Virus record (IMG/VR): IMGVR_UViG_3300022752_000167
Span: 1-39,649 of that record
Strand: one strand, 5' to 3'
DNA length: 39,649 nt
Origin: a virus
The stretch's first letter is position 1; each line of letters opens with the position of its first letter. The position numbers and the translations under genes are program-made. The notes below the pieces were generated by a model. That model was given only the letters and a program-made list of their open reading frames with translations. It made no database searches and was not told the origin of the DNA. Shown here piece by piece: positions 1 to 4,097 of this stretch.

Positions 1-36
1 GTCACGCGCGCCAAAGCGCGCGTGACAGTTTGCAAC
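1..36. repeat. Long GC palindrome, copy 1
   Basis: A perfect inverted repeat with arms GTCACGCGCGC and GCGCGCGTGAC around a CAAA loop, followed by AGTTTGCAA. A second copy lies at 691-732, and both are followed by a shared stretch containing CAAAGAAAACGAAAAAACC and then a gene-specific minus-strand terminator. The copy touches the window edge. It could be an operator, an insulator or an RNA hairpin at the head of the next minus-strand unit. Confidence 0.8.
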
Positions 37-50
37 TGAAATCCACAAAG

Positions 51-88
51 AAAACGAAAAAACCCCTCGCGCATGCGCGAGGGGTTTG
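51..88 (-). terminator. Rho-independent terminator
   Basis: Read on the minus strand, a GC-rich stem (CCCCTCGCG / CGCGAGGGG) is followed by TTTTTT. It lies about 16 bases beyond the stop of the 104-586 gene, which it should terminate. Confidence 0.85.
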
Positions 89-103
89 GGTGGGTTGGGT
101 TGG

Positions 104-586
104 TCAGTTCCAACCCGGAATCGGGCCGGGGCGATTGAGGTACGCCTCGTACGAGGGATCGTCCGGGCTTTCGCCCGACCCGGAGTAGTACCGTTCGCCC
201 TCCTCTGTGCCGTGGAGAGGCCGCAGGGAGTTGCGGTCATCAATATCATCCAACACCGAGTTGTACCATGCGGAGTCGTAGACCTTTTCCAACACCATCC
301 GAAGGAACTCTTCGGGCGTGGGGTCGCCGTCGATGCCGCAGCGGAGGATTCCAAGCCGCCATTGCTCGTAGCCCTCATCGAGCATTTCGAAGACCTCTTC
401 GACCCCGGCGACCGGGTAGTGCGCGCCGTGGAGGATGACGATCCCCGCCGTGAGGATGTGCGGGGCCAATGCTTCCGCCATCTGCCGCTCCGCGCGGCCC
501 TTTGAGAGATCGTGCTGCGCGGAGATGATGTCTTCCATCGTAGCGAGAAGGGCGGTGTGGGAGAACGATTGGGTGATGTTGAGCAT
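104..586 (-). CDS. Small GC-rich phage protein, paralogue of the 1176-1562 gene
   Basis: A 160-residue protein of unknown function. Its first ~75 residues align clearly with the neighbouring 1176-1562 product: both share RAERQMAEA, then ILTAG, then HPVAG or YPVAG, EEVF and a Tyr/Trp-rich helix, so the two arose by duplication. The rest differs and ends in an acidic, Gly/Pro-rich tail. I chose the ATG at 586 rather than the in-frame ATG at 592. It matches the paralogue's MLN start, and a TAGGAT box ends exactly six bases before it. Codon third positions are strongly GC-rich, unlike the structural genes further on. No catalytic motif, membrane segment or signal peptide is visible. Position and size suggest an early, host-directed gene, but that is inference. 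Confidence 0.75.
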   Translation of the reverse strand: MLNITQSFSHTALLATMEDIISAQHDLSKGRAERQMAEALAPHILTAGIVILHGAHYPVAGVEEVFEMLDEGYEQWRLGILRCGIDGDPTPEEFLRMVLEKVYDSAWYNSVLDDIDDRNSLRPLHGTEEGERYYSGSGESPDDPSYEAYLNRPGPIPGWN

Positions 587-592
587 GAACAT

Positions 593-620
593 ATCCTAGC
601 ATGGATCAGGTGGAACACAA
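593..620 (-). promoter_or_regulatory. Promoter for the 104-586 gene, -10 six bases from the ATG
   Basis: Minus strand: TTGTGT, 16 bases, then TAGGAT preceded by TGC (extended -10). The hexamer ends six bases before the ATG at 586, which puts the expected transcription start at the start codon. AGGA inside the box could alternatively act as a ribosome-binding site seven bases before the ATG. Confidence 0.55.
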
Positions 621-690
621 GGGGGTACGGCAAGAAAAGCAGAAAGAAACCACAAAAGAATTGTGGGAAAATCACCAGAAAAGCACTTGA

Positions 691-732
691 CAACTGTCAC
701 GCGCGCCAAAGCGCGCGCGTGACAGTTTGCAA
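691..732. repeat. Long GC palindrome, copy 2
   Basis: Arms TGTCACGCGCGC and GCGCGCGCGTGACA around CAAA. The right arm has one extra GC step compared with copy 1. The symmetry extends outward (TTGACAACTG on the left, CAGTTTGCAA on the right). It lies between the terminator of the 805-1119 gene and the promoter of the 104-586 gene, so it belongs to the leader or upstream control region of the minus-strand unit. Confidence 0.85.
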
Positions 733-749
733 GCAGAATCCGCAAAGAA

Positions 750-786
750 AACGAAAAAACCACCAAGGCCGGAGCCTTGGTGGTTT
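750..786 (-). terminator. Rho-independent terminator
   Basis: On the minus strand the stem ACCACCAAGGC / GCCTTGGTGGT with a four-base loop is followed by TTTTTTCG. It ends the two-gene unit 1562 to 805. Confidence 0.85.
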
Positions 787-804
787 TGTGGGTTGGGGGT
801 TGGG

Positions 805-1119
805 TCAGACGGGGACTGAGGAACGGGGGCCGAAGCCCCCAACGGGAACCTCTTCCACCCGGTAGGTGGAGAGGCCGACGAGGTGCTGCCGCACCTGATC
901 GACCGTGAGTTCCTGCCCCCGCAGTTCGGGGGGCAGGTTCAGCGTGACCTCGGTCACGCTTTCGGCCACCGCCGCAAGATGCAGCGGAAGCACCCCGACG
1001 ACGCGCTTGCCGCGCACATCGTCGGCGGTGGCGTGGCTGATGACAGGGCCATCGATCCCGTAGTCCTCTGCGAGGACGGTGACGAGGGCGTGGTGGCGGG
1101 TGACGATGATGGTGTTCAT
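805..1119 (-). CDS. Small GC-rich phage protein, unknown
   Basis: A 104-residue protein that starts MNTIIVTRHHALV and contains a mixed alpha/beta middle part and the motif LPPELRGQELTVDQV. I do not recognise a family. The start at 1119 is set by AGGA seven bases upstream; the longer open frame to 1170 runs through a UUCG hairpin and is unlikely to be translated. It is the second gene of a unit that begins with the 1176-1562 gene and ends at the terminator at 750-786. The last ten codons run through a GGGGGC-UUCG-GCCCCC hairpin, so the end of the protein (VGGFGPRSSVPV) is encoded by what looks like an intergenic RNA hairpin. The original stop may have been lost. Confidence 0.7.
   Translation of the reverse strand: MNTIIVTRHHALVTVLAEDYGIDGPVISHATADDVRGKRVVGVLPLHLAAVAESVTEVTLNLPPELRGQELTVDQVRQHLVGLSTYRVEEVPVGGFGPRSSVPV
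825..840 (-). repeat. UUCG-capped hairpin, copy 1
   Basis: Minus strand GGGGGC-TTCG-GCCCCC, an extra-stable C(UUCG)G tetraloop hairpin. It lies inside the 3' end of the 805-1119 gene. Related copies are at 1150-1167 and 1630-1647. Confidence 0.8.
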
Positions 1120-1149
1120 GGTTGGTTCCTTGGTTGGGGGAAGGGGGAA

Positions 1150-1167
1150 GGGGGGCCGAAGCCCCCC
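1150..1167 (-). repeat. UUCG-capped hairpin, copy 2
   Basis: Minus strand GGGGGGC-TTCG-GCCCCCC, between the stop of the 1176-1562 gene and the ribosome-binding site of the 805-1119 gene. There is no U-run after it, so it is more likely an mRNA-stability or processing element than a terminator. Confidence 0.85.
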
Positions 1168-1175
1168 CATGAGGT

Positions 1176-1562
1176 TCAGTAACCCAGCAACTGACGCTCT
1201 TCGTTGTGGCGGTAGGCAGCGATATGCGCGTTATCGAAGAACGCGCTGTCGTAGATCTTCTCAAGGACTGCCTTGAGGAAGTCCTCCGCGTAGAGGTCGC
1301 CTTCGTCACCGATGTCGCGGGCGAGTTCACGCCGCCATGCCTCCCATCCCGTGTCGAGCAGGTCGAAGACCTCCTCAAGCCCCGCGACGGGGTGGTTGGC
1401 CTTGTGGAGGAGGATGACCCCCGCCGTGAGGATGGCGGGAGCCTGCGCCTCCGCCATCTGCCGCTCGGCGCGGCTGCGGGAGAGGTCGTTCGCGGTGAAG
1501 ATCACCGCGAACATGGCCTCGACGATGTGGGGGAAGGACGATGGGGTGGTGTTGTTGAGCAT
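1176..1562 (-). CDS. Small GC-rich phage protein, paralogue of the 104-586 gene
   Basis: A 128-residue protein homologous to the 104-586 product over its first ~85 residues (RAERQMAEA, ILTAGV, HPVAGLEEVF, VLEKIYDSA), but without that protein's acidic C-terminal extension. The start MLNNTT at 1562 was chosen because it matches the paralogue and because a TACCCT box ends six bases before it. The open frame extends upstream to 1649 but only through non-coding sequence. It heads a two-gene unit with the 805-1119 gene. The function is unknown. Duplication of a small gene inside a GC-rich block is typical of fast-evolving early phage genes (inference). Confidence 0.75.
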   Translation of the reverse strand: MLNNTTPSSFPHIVEAMFAVIFTANDLSRSRAERQMAEAQAPAILTAGVILLHKANHPVAGLEEVFDLLDTGWEAWRRELARDIGDEGDLYAEDFLKAVLEKIYDSAFFDNAHIAAYRHNEERQLLGY

Positions 1563-1568
1563 GGACAC

Positions 1569-1596
1569 AGGGTACTCCGAAACAGGTGGAACGCAA
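1569..1596 (-). promoter_or_regulatory. Promoter for the 1176-1562 gene, -10 six bases from the ATG
   Basis: Minus strand: TTGCGT, 16 bases, TACCCT, then six bases to the ATG at 1562. The -35 flank (CTTGCGTTCCACCTG) is nearly identical to that of the 104-586 gene (CTTGTGTTCCACCTG) and of the 2221-2640 gene (CTTGCGTTCCATCTG). This shared block is the best evidence that the element is real. Confidence 0.55.
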
Positions 1597-1629
1597 GTGG
1601 CATTCCAGTTTTTTTTCGAACAAAGGGAA

Positions 1630-1647
1630 GGGGGGCCGAAGCCCCCC
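1630..1647 (-). repeat. UUCG-capped hairpin, copy 3
   Basis: Minus strand GGGGGGC-TTCG-GCCCCCC, six bases beyond the stop of the 1654-1953 gene. A T-rich stretch follows only after several bases (TTCCCTTTG), so termination would be weak at best. Confidence 0.85.
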
Positions 1648-1653
1648 ACGGGA

Positions 1654-1953
1654 TCAGCCTTCGATGCCGAGCATGGGGTAGAACTCGCTCACGCGGTCGT
1701 GAGCGAACGAGATGATGCGCTTGTTGTTGACATCCCACGCAAGGACGCAGGCGCGGGGGTTCTGGAGGTCGGCTCCCGCGACCTCCGCGCGGAGGGTGTC
1801 GCGCACCCGGTCGGGCATGTAGATGCACGGCTTGGTGCAGAGGGTCACGAAGCGGGTCGTGGAAGACCCGTCCATCTTGGTGAAGGTCACCTTGCAGATG
1901 GAGGTACGGAGGTCGTTGATGAGAGAGGTACGGTCGGTGATGATGGTGAACAT
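1654..1953 (-). CDS. SH3-barrel (WYL_2 / DUF2693-like) small phage protein
   Basis: A 99-residue protein with the layout of the small Sm-like/SH3-barrel phage family WYL_2 (DUF2693): an N-terminal helix, then VTFTKMDGS, a CTL-type strand and AWDVNNKRIISF near the end. The same signature (CNVEFI, RCTLN, VWDVELNDYRSF) ends the unrelated larger protein at 11365-12054. Members are common in T4-like phages and have no settled function; binding of nucleic acid or of a host protein is plausible. The start is fixed by MFTII and by a TAGGAT box six bases upstream. GC-rich codon use matches its neighbours. Confidence 0.75.
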   Translation of the reverse strand: MFTIITDRTSLINDLRTSICKVTFTKMDGSSTTRFVTLCTKPCIYMPDRVRDTLRAEVAGADLQNPRACVLAWDVNNKRIISFAHDRVSEFYPMLGIEG

Positions 1954-1959
1954 GGACGC

Positions 1960-1989
1960 ATCCTAGCATGGGATGGGTCGGAGTGTCAA
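1960..1989 (-). promoter_or_regulatory. Promoter for the 1654-1953 gene, consensus -35
   Basis: Minus strand: TTGACA, 18 bases, TGC-TAGGAT (extended -10), then six bases to the ATG. The block CATGCTAGGAT is shared exactly with the promoter of the 104-586 gene. Confidence 0.65.
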
Positions 1990-2186
1990 TGGGTAGAGTA
2001 GATGGAATGCAAGATTTTTTTCTTGGGGAAAATGTTCACTTTGGGGGTTGACACGCGATCACGACCTGGTCGTTTTTGAAAAGTGCTACGATTCAAGGGG
2101 TTTCGTGTCGCTCGCCCTGGTTCTCGCCCTGGTGACTGGGGGCCATGCGCGGGTCGATCTTTTTTCGGATTCTTCGGCCTGCCCAC

Positions 2187-2214
2187 TTGCGTTCCATCTG
2201 ATCCGGTGTACCAT
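2187..2214 (+). promoter_or_regulatory. Promoter for the 2221-2640 gene
   Basis: TTGCGT, 16 bases, TACCAT, then six bases (CTGGTC) to the ATG at 2221. It has the same architecture as the minus-strand promoters in this island. No Shine-Dalgarno sequence is visible. The preceding stretch 1990-2186 holds no convincing gene; a small hairpin with a T-run (ACGAC-CTG-GTCGT-TTTTG, about 2058-2076) may be a weak terminator. Confidence 0.5.
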
Positions 2215-2220
2215 CTGGTC

Positions 2221-2640
2221 ATGTGCATCACCACCACCAACGCTCTCCCCTCCCGCAACCCCTGCCTCGCGTGCGACTTCACCGGATCGTACCGCGACTG
2301 GACCCACCTCCTCAGTGACCTCTCCGAGGACCGGGAAGCCTACGCCTCCCTCTGCGACGAGCACCGGGAGGCCGTCGATGAGGAGGTGCGCGAACAGCGC
2401 GCCATGTGGGACTGGTCCCCCGGCGGCCTTGGGTGGGCGATGGACATTGCCCCCAACGAATTCCCCCACCCCGACGCGGAAGCCCCCGGCCAGTTCCCCG
2501 ATCACCCGGACGGGGAGGGGGACGATACGGAGGCGGAACCCCATTGGGAGGAGTTGTGCGCGGAGCCGCTGTACGAGGGGGAGGATGAACCCCCCTACGG
2601 CCACGACCTCGACGGGTACATGGGGGAGGAGGGGTACTAG
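2221..2640 (+). CDS. Acidic small phage protein with a CxxC pair
   Basis: A 139-residue, very acidic protein. Near the N-terminus it has NPCLACDF, a possible half zinc knuckle, then a helical segment rich in Asp, Glu and Arg, and a C-terminal half dominated by Pro, Asp, Glu and Gly (GEGDDTEAEP, EGEDEPPYG, GYMGEEGY). I do not recognise a family. The start at 2221 was chosen over the longer frame from 2083 because a promoter -10 box ends six bases before it and the upstream frame reads like non-coding sequence. It is the only plus-strand gene of the GC-rich island and is followed at once by a strong terminator. An acidic DNA-mimic or anti-host role is possible but unproven. Confidence 0.65.
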   Translation: MCITTTNALPSRNPCLACDFTGSYRDWTHLLSDLSEDREAYASLCDEHREAVDEEVREQRAMWDWSPGGLGWAMDIAPNEFPHPDAEAPGQFPDHPDGEGDDTEAEPHWEELCAEPLYEGEDEPPYGHDLDGYMGEEGY

Positions 2641-2661
2641 CCCCCCCTCCCTACCCCACCC

Positions 2662-2703
2662 CATCCCACCCCCCGGTCCTCCGGGGGGTGGGATGTTTTT
2701 TTC
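2662..2703 (+). terminator. Strong rho-independent terminator
   Basis: A stem of 14 or more bases (ATCCCACCCCCCGG paired with the following CCGGGGGGTGGGAT) is followed by TTTTTTT. It ends the 2221-2640 transcript 20 bases after the stop. Confidence 0.95.
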
Positions 2704-2722
2704 TGTTTTTATATTTTTGTTC

Positions 2723-2751
2723 TTGACTTGTCCGACCAGTTGTGGTACACT
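2723..2751 (+). promoter_or_regulatory. Sigma70-like promoter of the 2758-3010 unit
   Basis: TTGACT, 17 bases, TACACT with TGG directly before the -10. The same hexamers and spacing recur at 22620-22648. The expected start is near 2758. Confidence 0.8.
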
Positions 2752-2757
2752 GGGTCC

Positions 2758-3010
2758 CCTCCCGGAGCCTCCGGGGGCTAGCCCCCCCCCCTTCCTAAAA
2801 AACAGGGTCCCCCCTCAGAGACTCCCAAAAATAAAAAGGGACCCCCTAAATAATTTCATGGGTCCCCTTCCAAAGATTCTCTCAAATATTCCCCCTTTTA
2901 TTAAGAAGGTACTCTTTTGGTTCTTCTTTATTCTTTTCTCTATTTGTTACTTGTTACCAATAGTAAAAATTTTAACAAAATAAAAAACCCTCATTTCTGA
3001 GGGTTCTTTT
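2758..3010 (+). ncRNA. Candidate small RNA unit (promoter to terminator)
   Basis: A self-contained unit of about 250 bases that begins just after a near-consensus promoter and ends in an intrinsic terminator. The 5' part holds a hairpin (CCCGGAGCCTCCGGG) and GGCTAGCCC. It then has GGGTCCC (2805), GGGACCC (2838) and GGGTCCC (2860), so the middle copy can pair with either neighbour but not both. The second half is AT-rich and could encode a 41-residue membrane peptide (2858-2983). It lies at the join between the GC-rich island and the AT-rich genome. Whether it acts as RNA, as mRNA or as both cannot be decided from sequence. Confidence 0.5.
2858..2983 (+). CDS. Possible 41-residue single-span membrane peptide
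   Basis: The frame starts ATGGGTCCC and encodes a 41-residue peptide: a basic amphipathic start (GPLPKILSNIPPFIKK), a strongly hydrophobic span (VLFWFFFILFSICYLLPIV) and a short basic tail (KILTK). That is a credible single transmembrane helix, as in small phage lysis or superinfection-exclusion peptides. There is no Shine-Dalgarno sequence. The start codon sits in a loop that GGGACCC/GGGTCCC pairing would close. AT-rich sequence alone can give hydrophobic frames rich in Phe, Ile and Leu, so this may be spurious. Confidence 0.3.
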   Translation: MGPLPKILSNIPPFIKKVLFWFFFILFSICYLLPIVKILTK

Positions 3011-3012
3011 TT
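2982..3012. terminator. Bidirectional terminator
   Basis: Stem AACCCTCA / TGAGGGTT with loop TTTC, flanked by AAAAAA on the left and TTTTTTT on the right. It serves the plus-strand 2758 unit and the minus-strand 3021-3515 gene. Confidence 0.9.
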
Positions 3013-3020
3013 TAACTGTT

Positions 3021-3515
3021 TCATTTATCTCTTATACCGGTATATCCTAAGCCCCCCTGGGAACGGAGGCGAGTTGCTCTAATATATCTTTCCATATCTT
3101 CTCTATTTGCAGTACCTTTTCCGGGACCACCCCCTGATGCTGGTCTACCGGAGGGGACGAGGAAATCTTCGGGGGACATCCCGGACTCGTAATTCCTCTC
3201 AACATTTAACATACCCATGTCGCCCAGAACTCTAATTATAGATGCTTTTTCATCTTCGTTTTCTGGTTTGTGAATTTCGTGGTTTGGGTCTACTAACGCG
3301 GTTAATATGGACTTGTAGTTCAACTTTCGTTCAATATTTCTATTAACATTTGATATAATCCCTGAAACGGTTTTAGGGTCGCTGCTTCCGATGCCAGACC
3401 GAGTTGACAATGGAGAGGTTCGTATACGAGCCTCATTCAAAACTGCTCTGAGTTGCTTATTTTCTTCTTGAAGTTGCTTAATTTGATTTAGATAAAAATT
3501 TTCGTATGTTCCCAT
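3021..3515 (-). CDS. Coiled-coil protein with LNE/A prohead-protease-like site
   Basis: A 164-residue protein. Residues 1-30 form a helix (NFYLNQIKQLQEENKQLRAVLNEA) with heptad character that ends in LNE followed by Ala. This is the L/I-x-E cleavage consensus of the T4 gp21 prohead protease, and the same LNEAR string occurs twice in the 4098-5486 protein. The middle is helical and charged; the C-terminal part is Gly-rich (SGGGPGKG). I do not recognise a family. The start has a ribosome-binding site (GAGG, five bases spacing), unlike most late genes here. It lies head-to-head with the 3546 gene. A prohead scaffold, core or internal protein is a reasonable inference. Confidence 0.7.
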   Translation of the reverse strand: MGTYENFYLNQIKQLQEENKQLRAVLNEARIRTSPLSTRSGIGSSDPKTVSGIISNVNRNIERKLNYKSILTALVDPNHEIHKPENEDEKASIIRVLGDMGMLNVERNYESGMSPEDFLVPSGRPASGGGPGKGTANREDMERYIRATRLRSQGGLGYTGIRDK

Positions 3516-3532
3516 ATTTACCTCATCATATC

Positions 3533-3540
3533 TATAAATA
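3533..3540 (+). promoter_or_regulatory. T4-type late promoter box
   Basis: Exact TATAAATA, then five bases (ATTAC) and the ATG at 3546. In T4 this box spans about -13 to -6, so the predicted +1 is the A of the ATG. The gene has no Shine-Dalgarno sequence. Confidence 0.75.
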
Positions 3541-3545
3541 ATTAC

Positions 3546-3821
3546 ATGCTTTCATTCAAACAATACTTAACTGAAAAAACTGGTGCATGGCAACGAAAAG
3601 AAGGAAAAGATCCTGAAGGTGGATTGAATGAAAAGGGTCGTAAAGCCTATGAGAGAGAAAACCCAGGAAGCGATCTAAAAAGACCACAGCCTGAAGGTGG
3701 AAAGCGTAGAGACTCTTTCTGTGCCAGAATGAAGGGTATGAAGAAGAAGCTGACAAGTAAAAAGACTGCAAATGATCCTGACTCAAGAATCAATAAGTCC
3801 TTGAGAGCATGGAATTGCTGA
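3546..3821 (+). CDS. DUF6321-like basic protein with capsid-targeting-like tag
   Basis: A 91-residue protein. Residues 1-10, MLSFKQYLTE, resemble the capsid-targeting sequence of T4 internal proteins (MKTYQEFIAE), with a Glu at the expected prohead-protease cut. The rest matches my recollection of DUF6321: GAWQRKEGKDPEGGLNEKGRKAYERENPGSDLK in outline, then RRDSFCARMKGMKKK, and a C-terminal RINKSLRAWNC. It is strongly basic (many Lys/Arg), so the mature form could bind DNA. It is driven by its own late box, and the next gene starts two bases after its stop. Inference: it is packed in the prohead and processed there. Confidence 0.8.
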   Translation: MLSFKQYLTEKTGAWQRKEGKDPEGGLNEKGRKAYERENPGSDLKRPQPEGGKRRDSFCARMKGMKKKLTSKKTANDPDSRINKSLRAWNC

Positions 3822-3822
3822 G

Positions 3823-4020
3823 ATGCTTTCTTTCTCTCAGTTTCTTTCAGAACAAAATTCTGAACAAAATTTTTTGGATAAAATAAAAAAAGAAGAAGAA
3901 GCTTTTCGATCAGGTCTTCAAGGTCAAACTCCAGAAGAGATAGAGATTTGGGTTTCTAACTGGAGACAGGCCAGAATGAACCAACTTGGCCTGAATGTTC
4001 CTGCATATAATTTTAATTGA
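3823..4020 (+). CDS. Small tagged protein, predicted capsid cargo
   Basis: A 65-residue protein that begins MLSFSQFLSEQN, the same tag as the 3546 and 5883 genes, with a predicted cut after Glu10. The remainder (NFLDKIKKEEEAFRSGLQG, TPEEIEIWVSNWRQARMNQLGL) looks like two amphipathic helices. No family is recognised. It follows the 3546 gene with only one base between stop and start (TGAGATG), so it should be translationally coupled to it. A sigma70-like promoter (4017-4045) begins at its stop codon. Confidence 0.75.
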   Translation: MLSFSQFLSEQNSEQNFLDKIKKEEEAFRSGLQGQTPEEIEIWVSNWRQARMNQLGLNVPAYNFN

Positions 4021-4045
4021 CAAAACATCCCTTGGTCGATACACT
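4017..4045 (+). promoter_or_regulatory. Sigma70-like promoter upstream of the 4098 gene
   Basis: TTGACA, 17 bases, TACACT. The leader to the ATG at 4098 is about 45 bases and can fold into a small hairpin (TCGC..GCGA) and AAGAAA/TTTCTT. Together with the late-like box at 4086 it would give this gene two promoters. Confidence 0.6.
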
Positions 4046-4085
4046 TCGCTGTGTAGGCGATCAACAAGAAATTTTGTTTCTTTAT

Positions 4086-4093
4086 TATACATA
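4086..4093 (+). promoter_or_regulatory. Late-promoter-like box
   Basis: TATACATA (one mismatch to TATAAATA), then AAGT and the ATG at 4098. The flank AAAGTATG is the same as at 38512-38526. Confidence 0.5.
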
Positions 4094-4097
4094 AAGT

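Noticed and set aside
596-1378. Long minus-strand frame of 260 residues in the GC-rich island
   Set aside because: It is rich in Arg, Pro and His, crosses two promoters, a palindrome, a terminator and a UUCG hairpin, and lies in another frame over two better genes. GC-rich DNA leaves such shadow frames open.
2048-2983. 311-residue plus-strand frame
   Set aside because: It runs through a strong terminator and a promoter and overlaps the better-supported 2221-2640 gene. Only its last 41 codons were kept, as a weak candidate.
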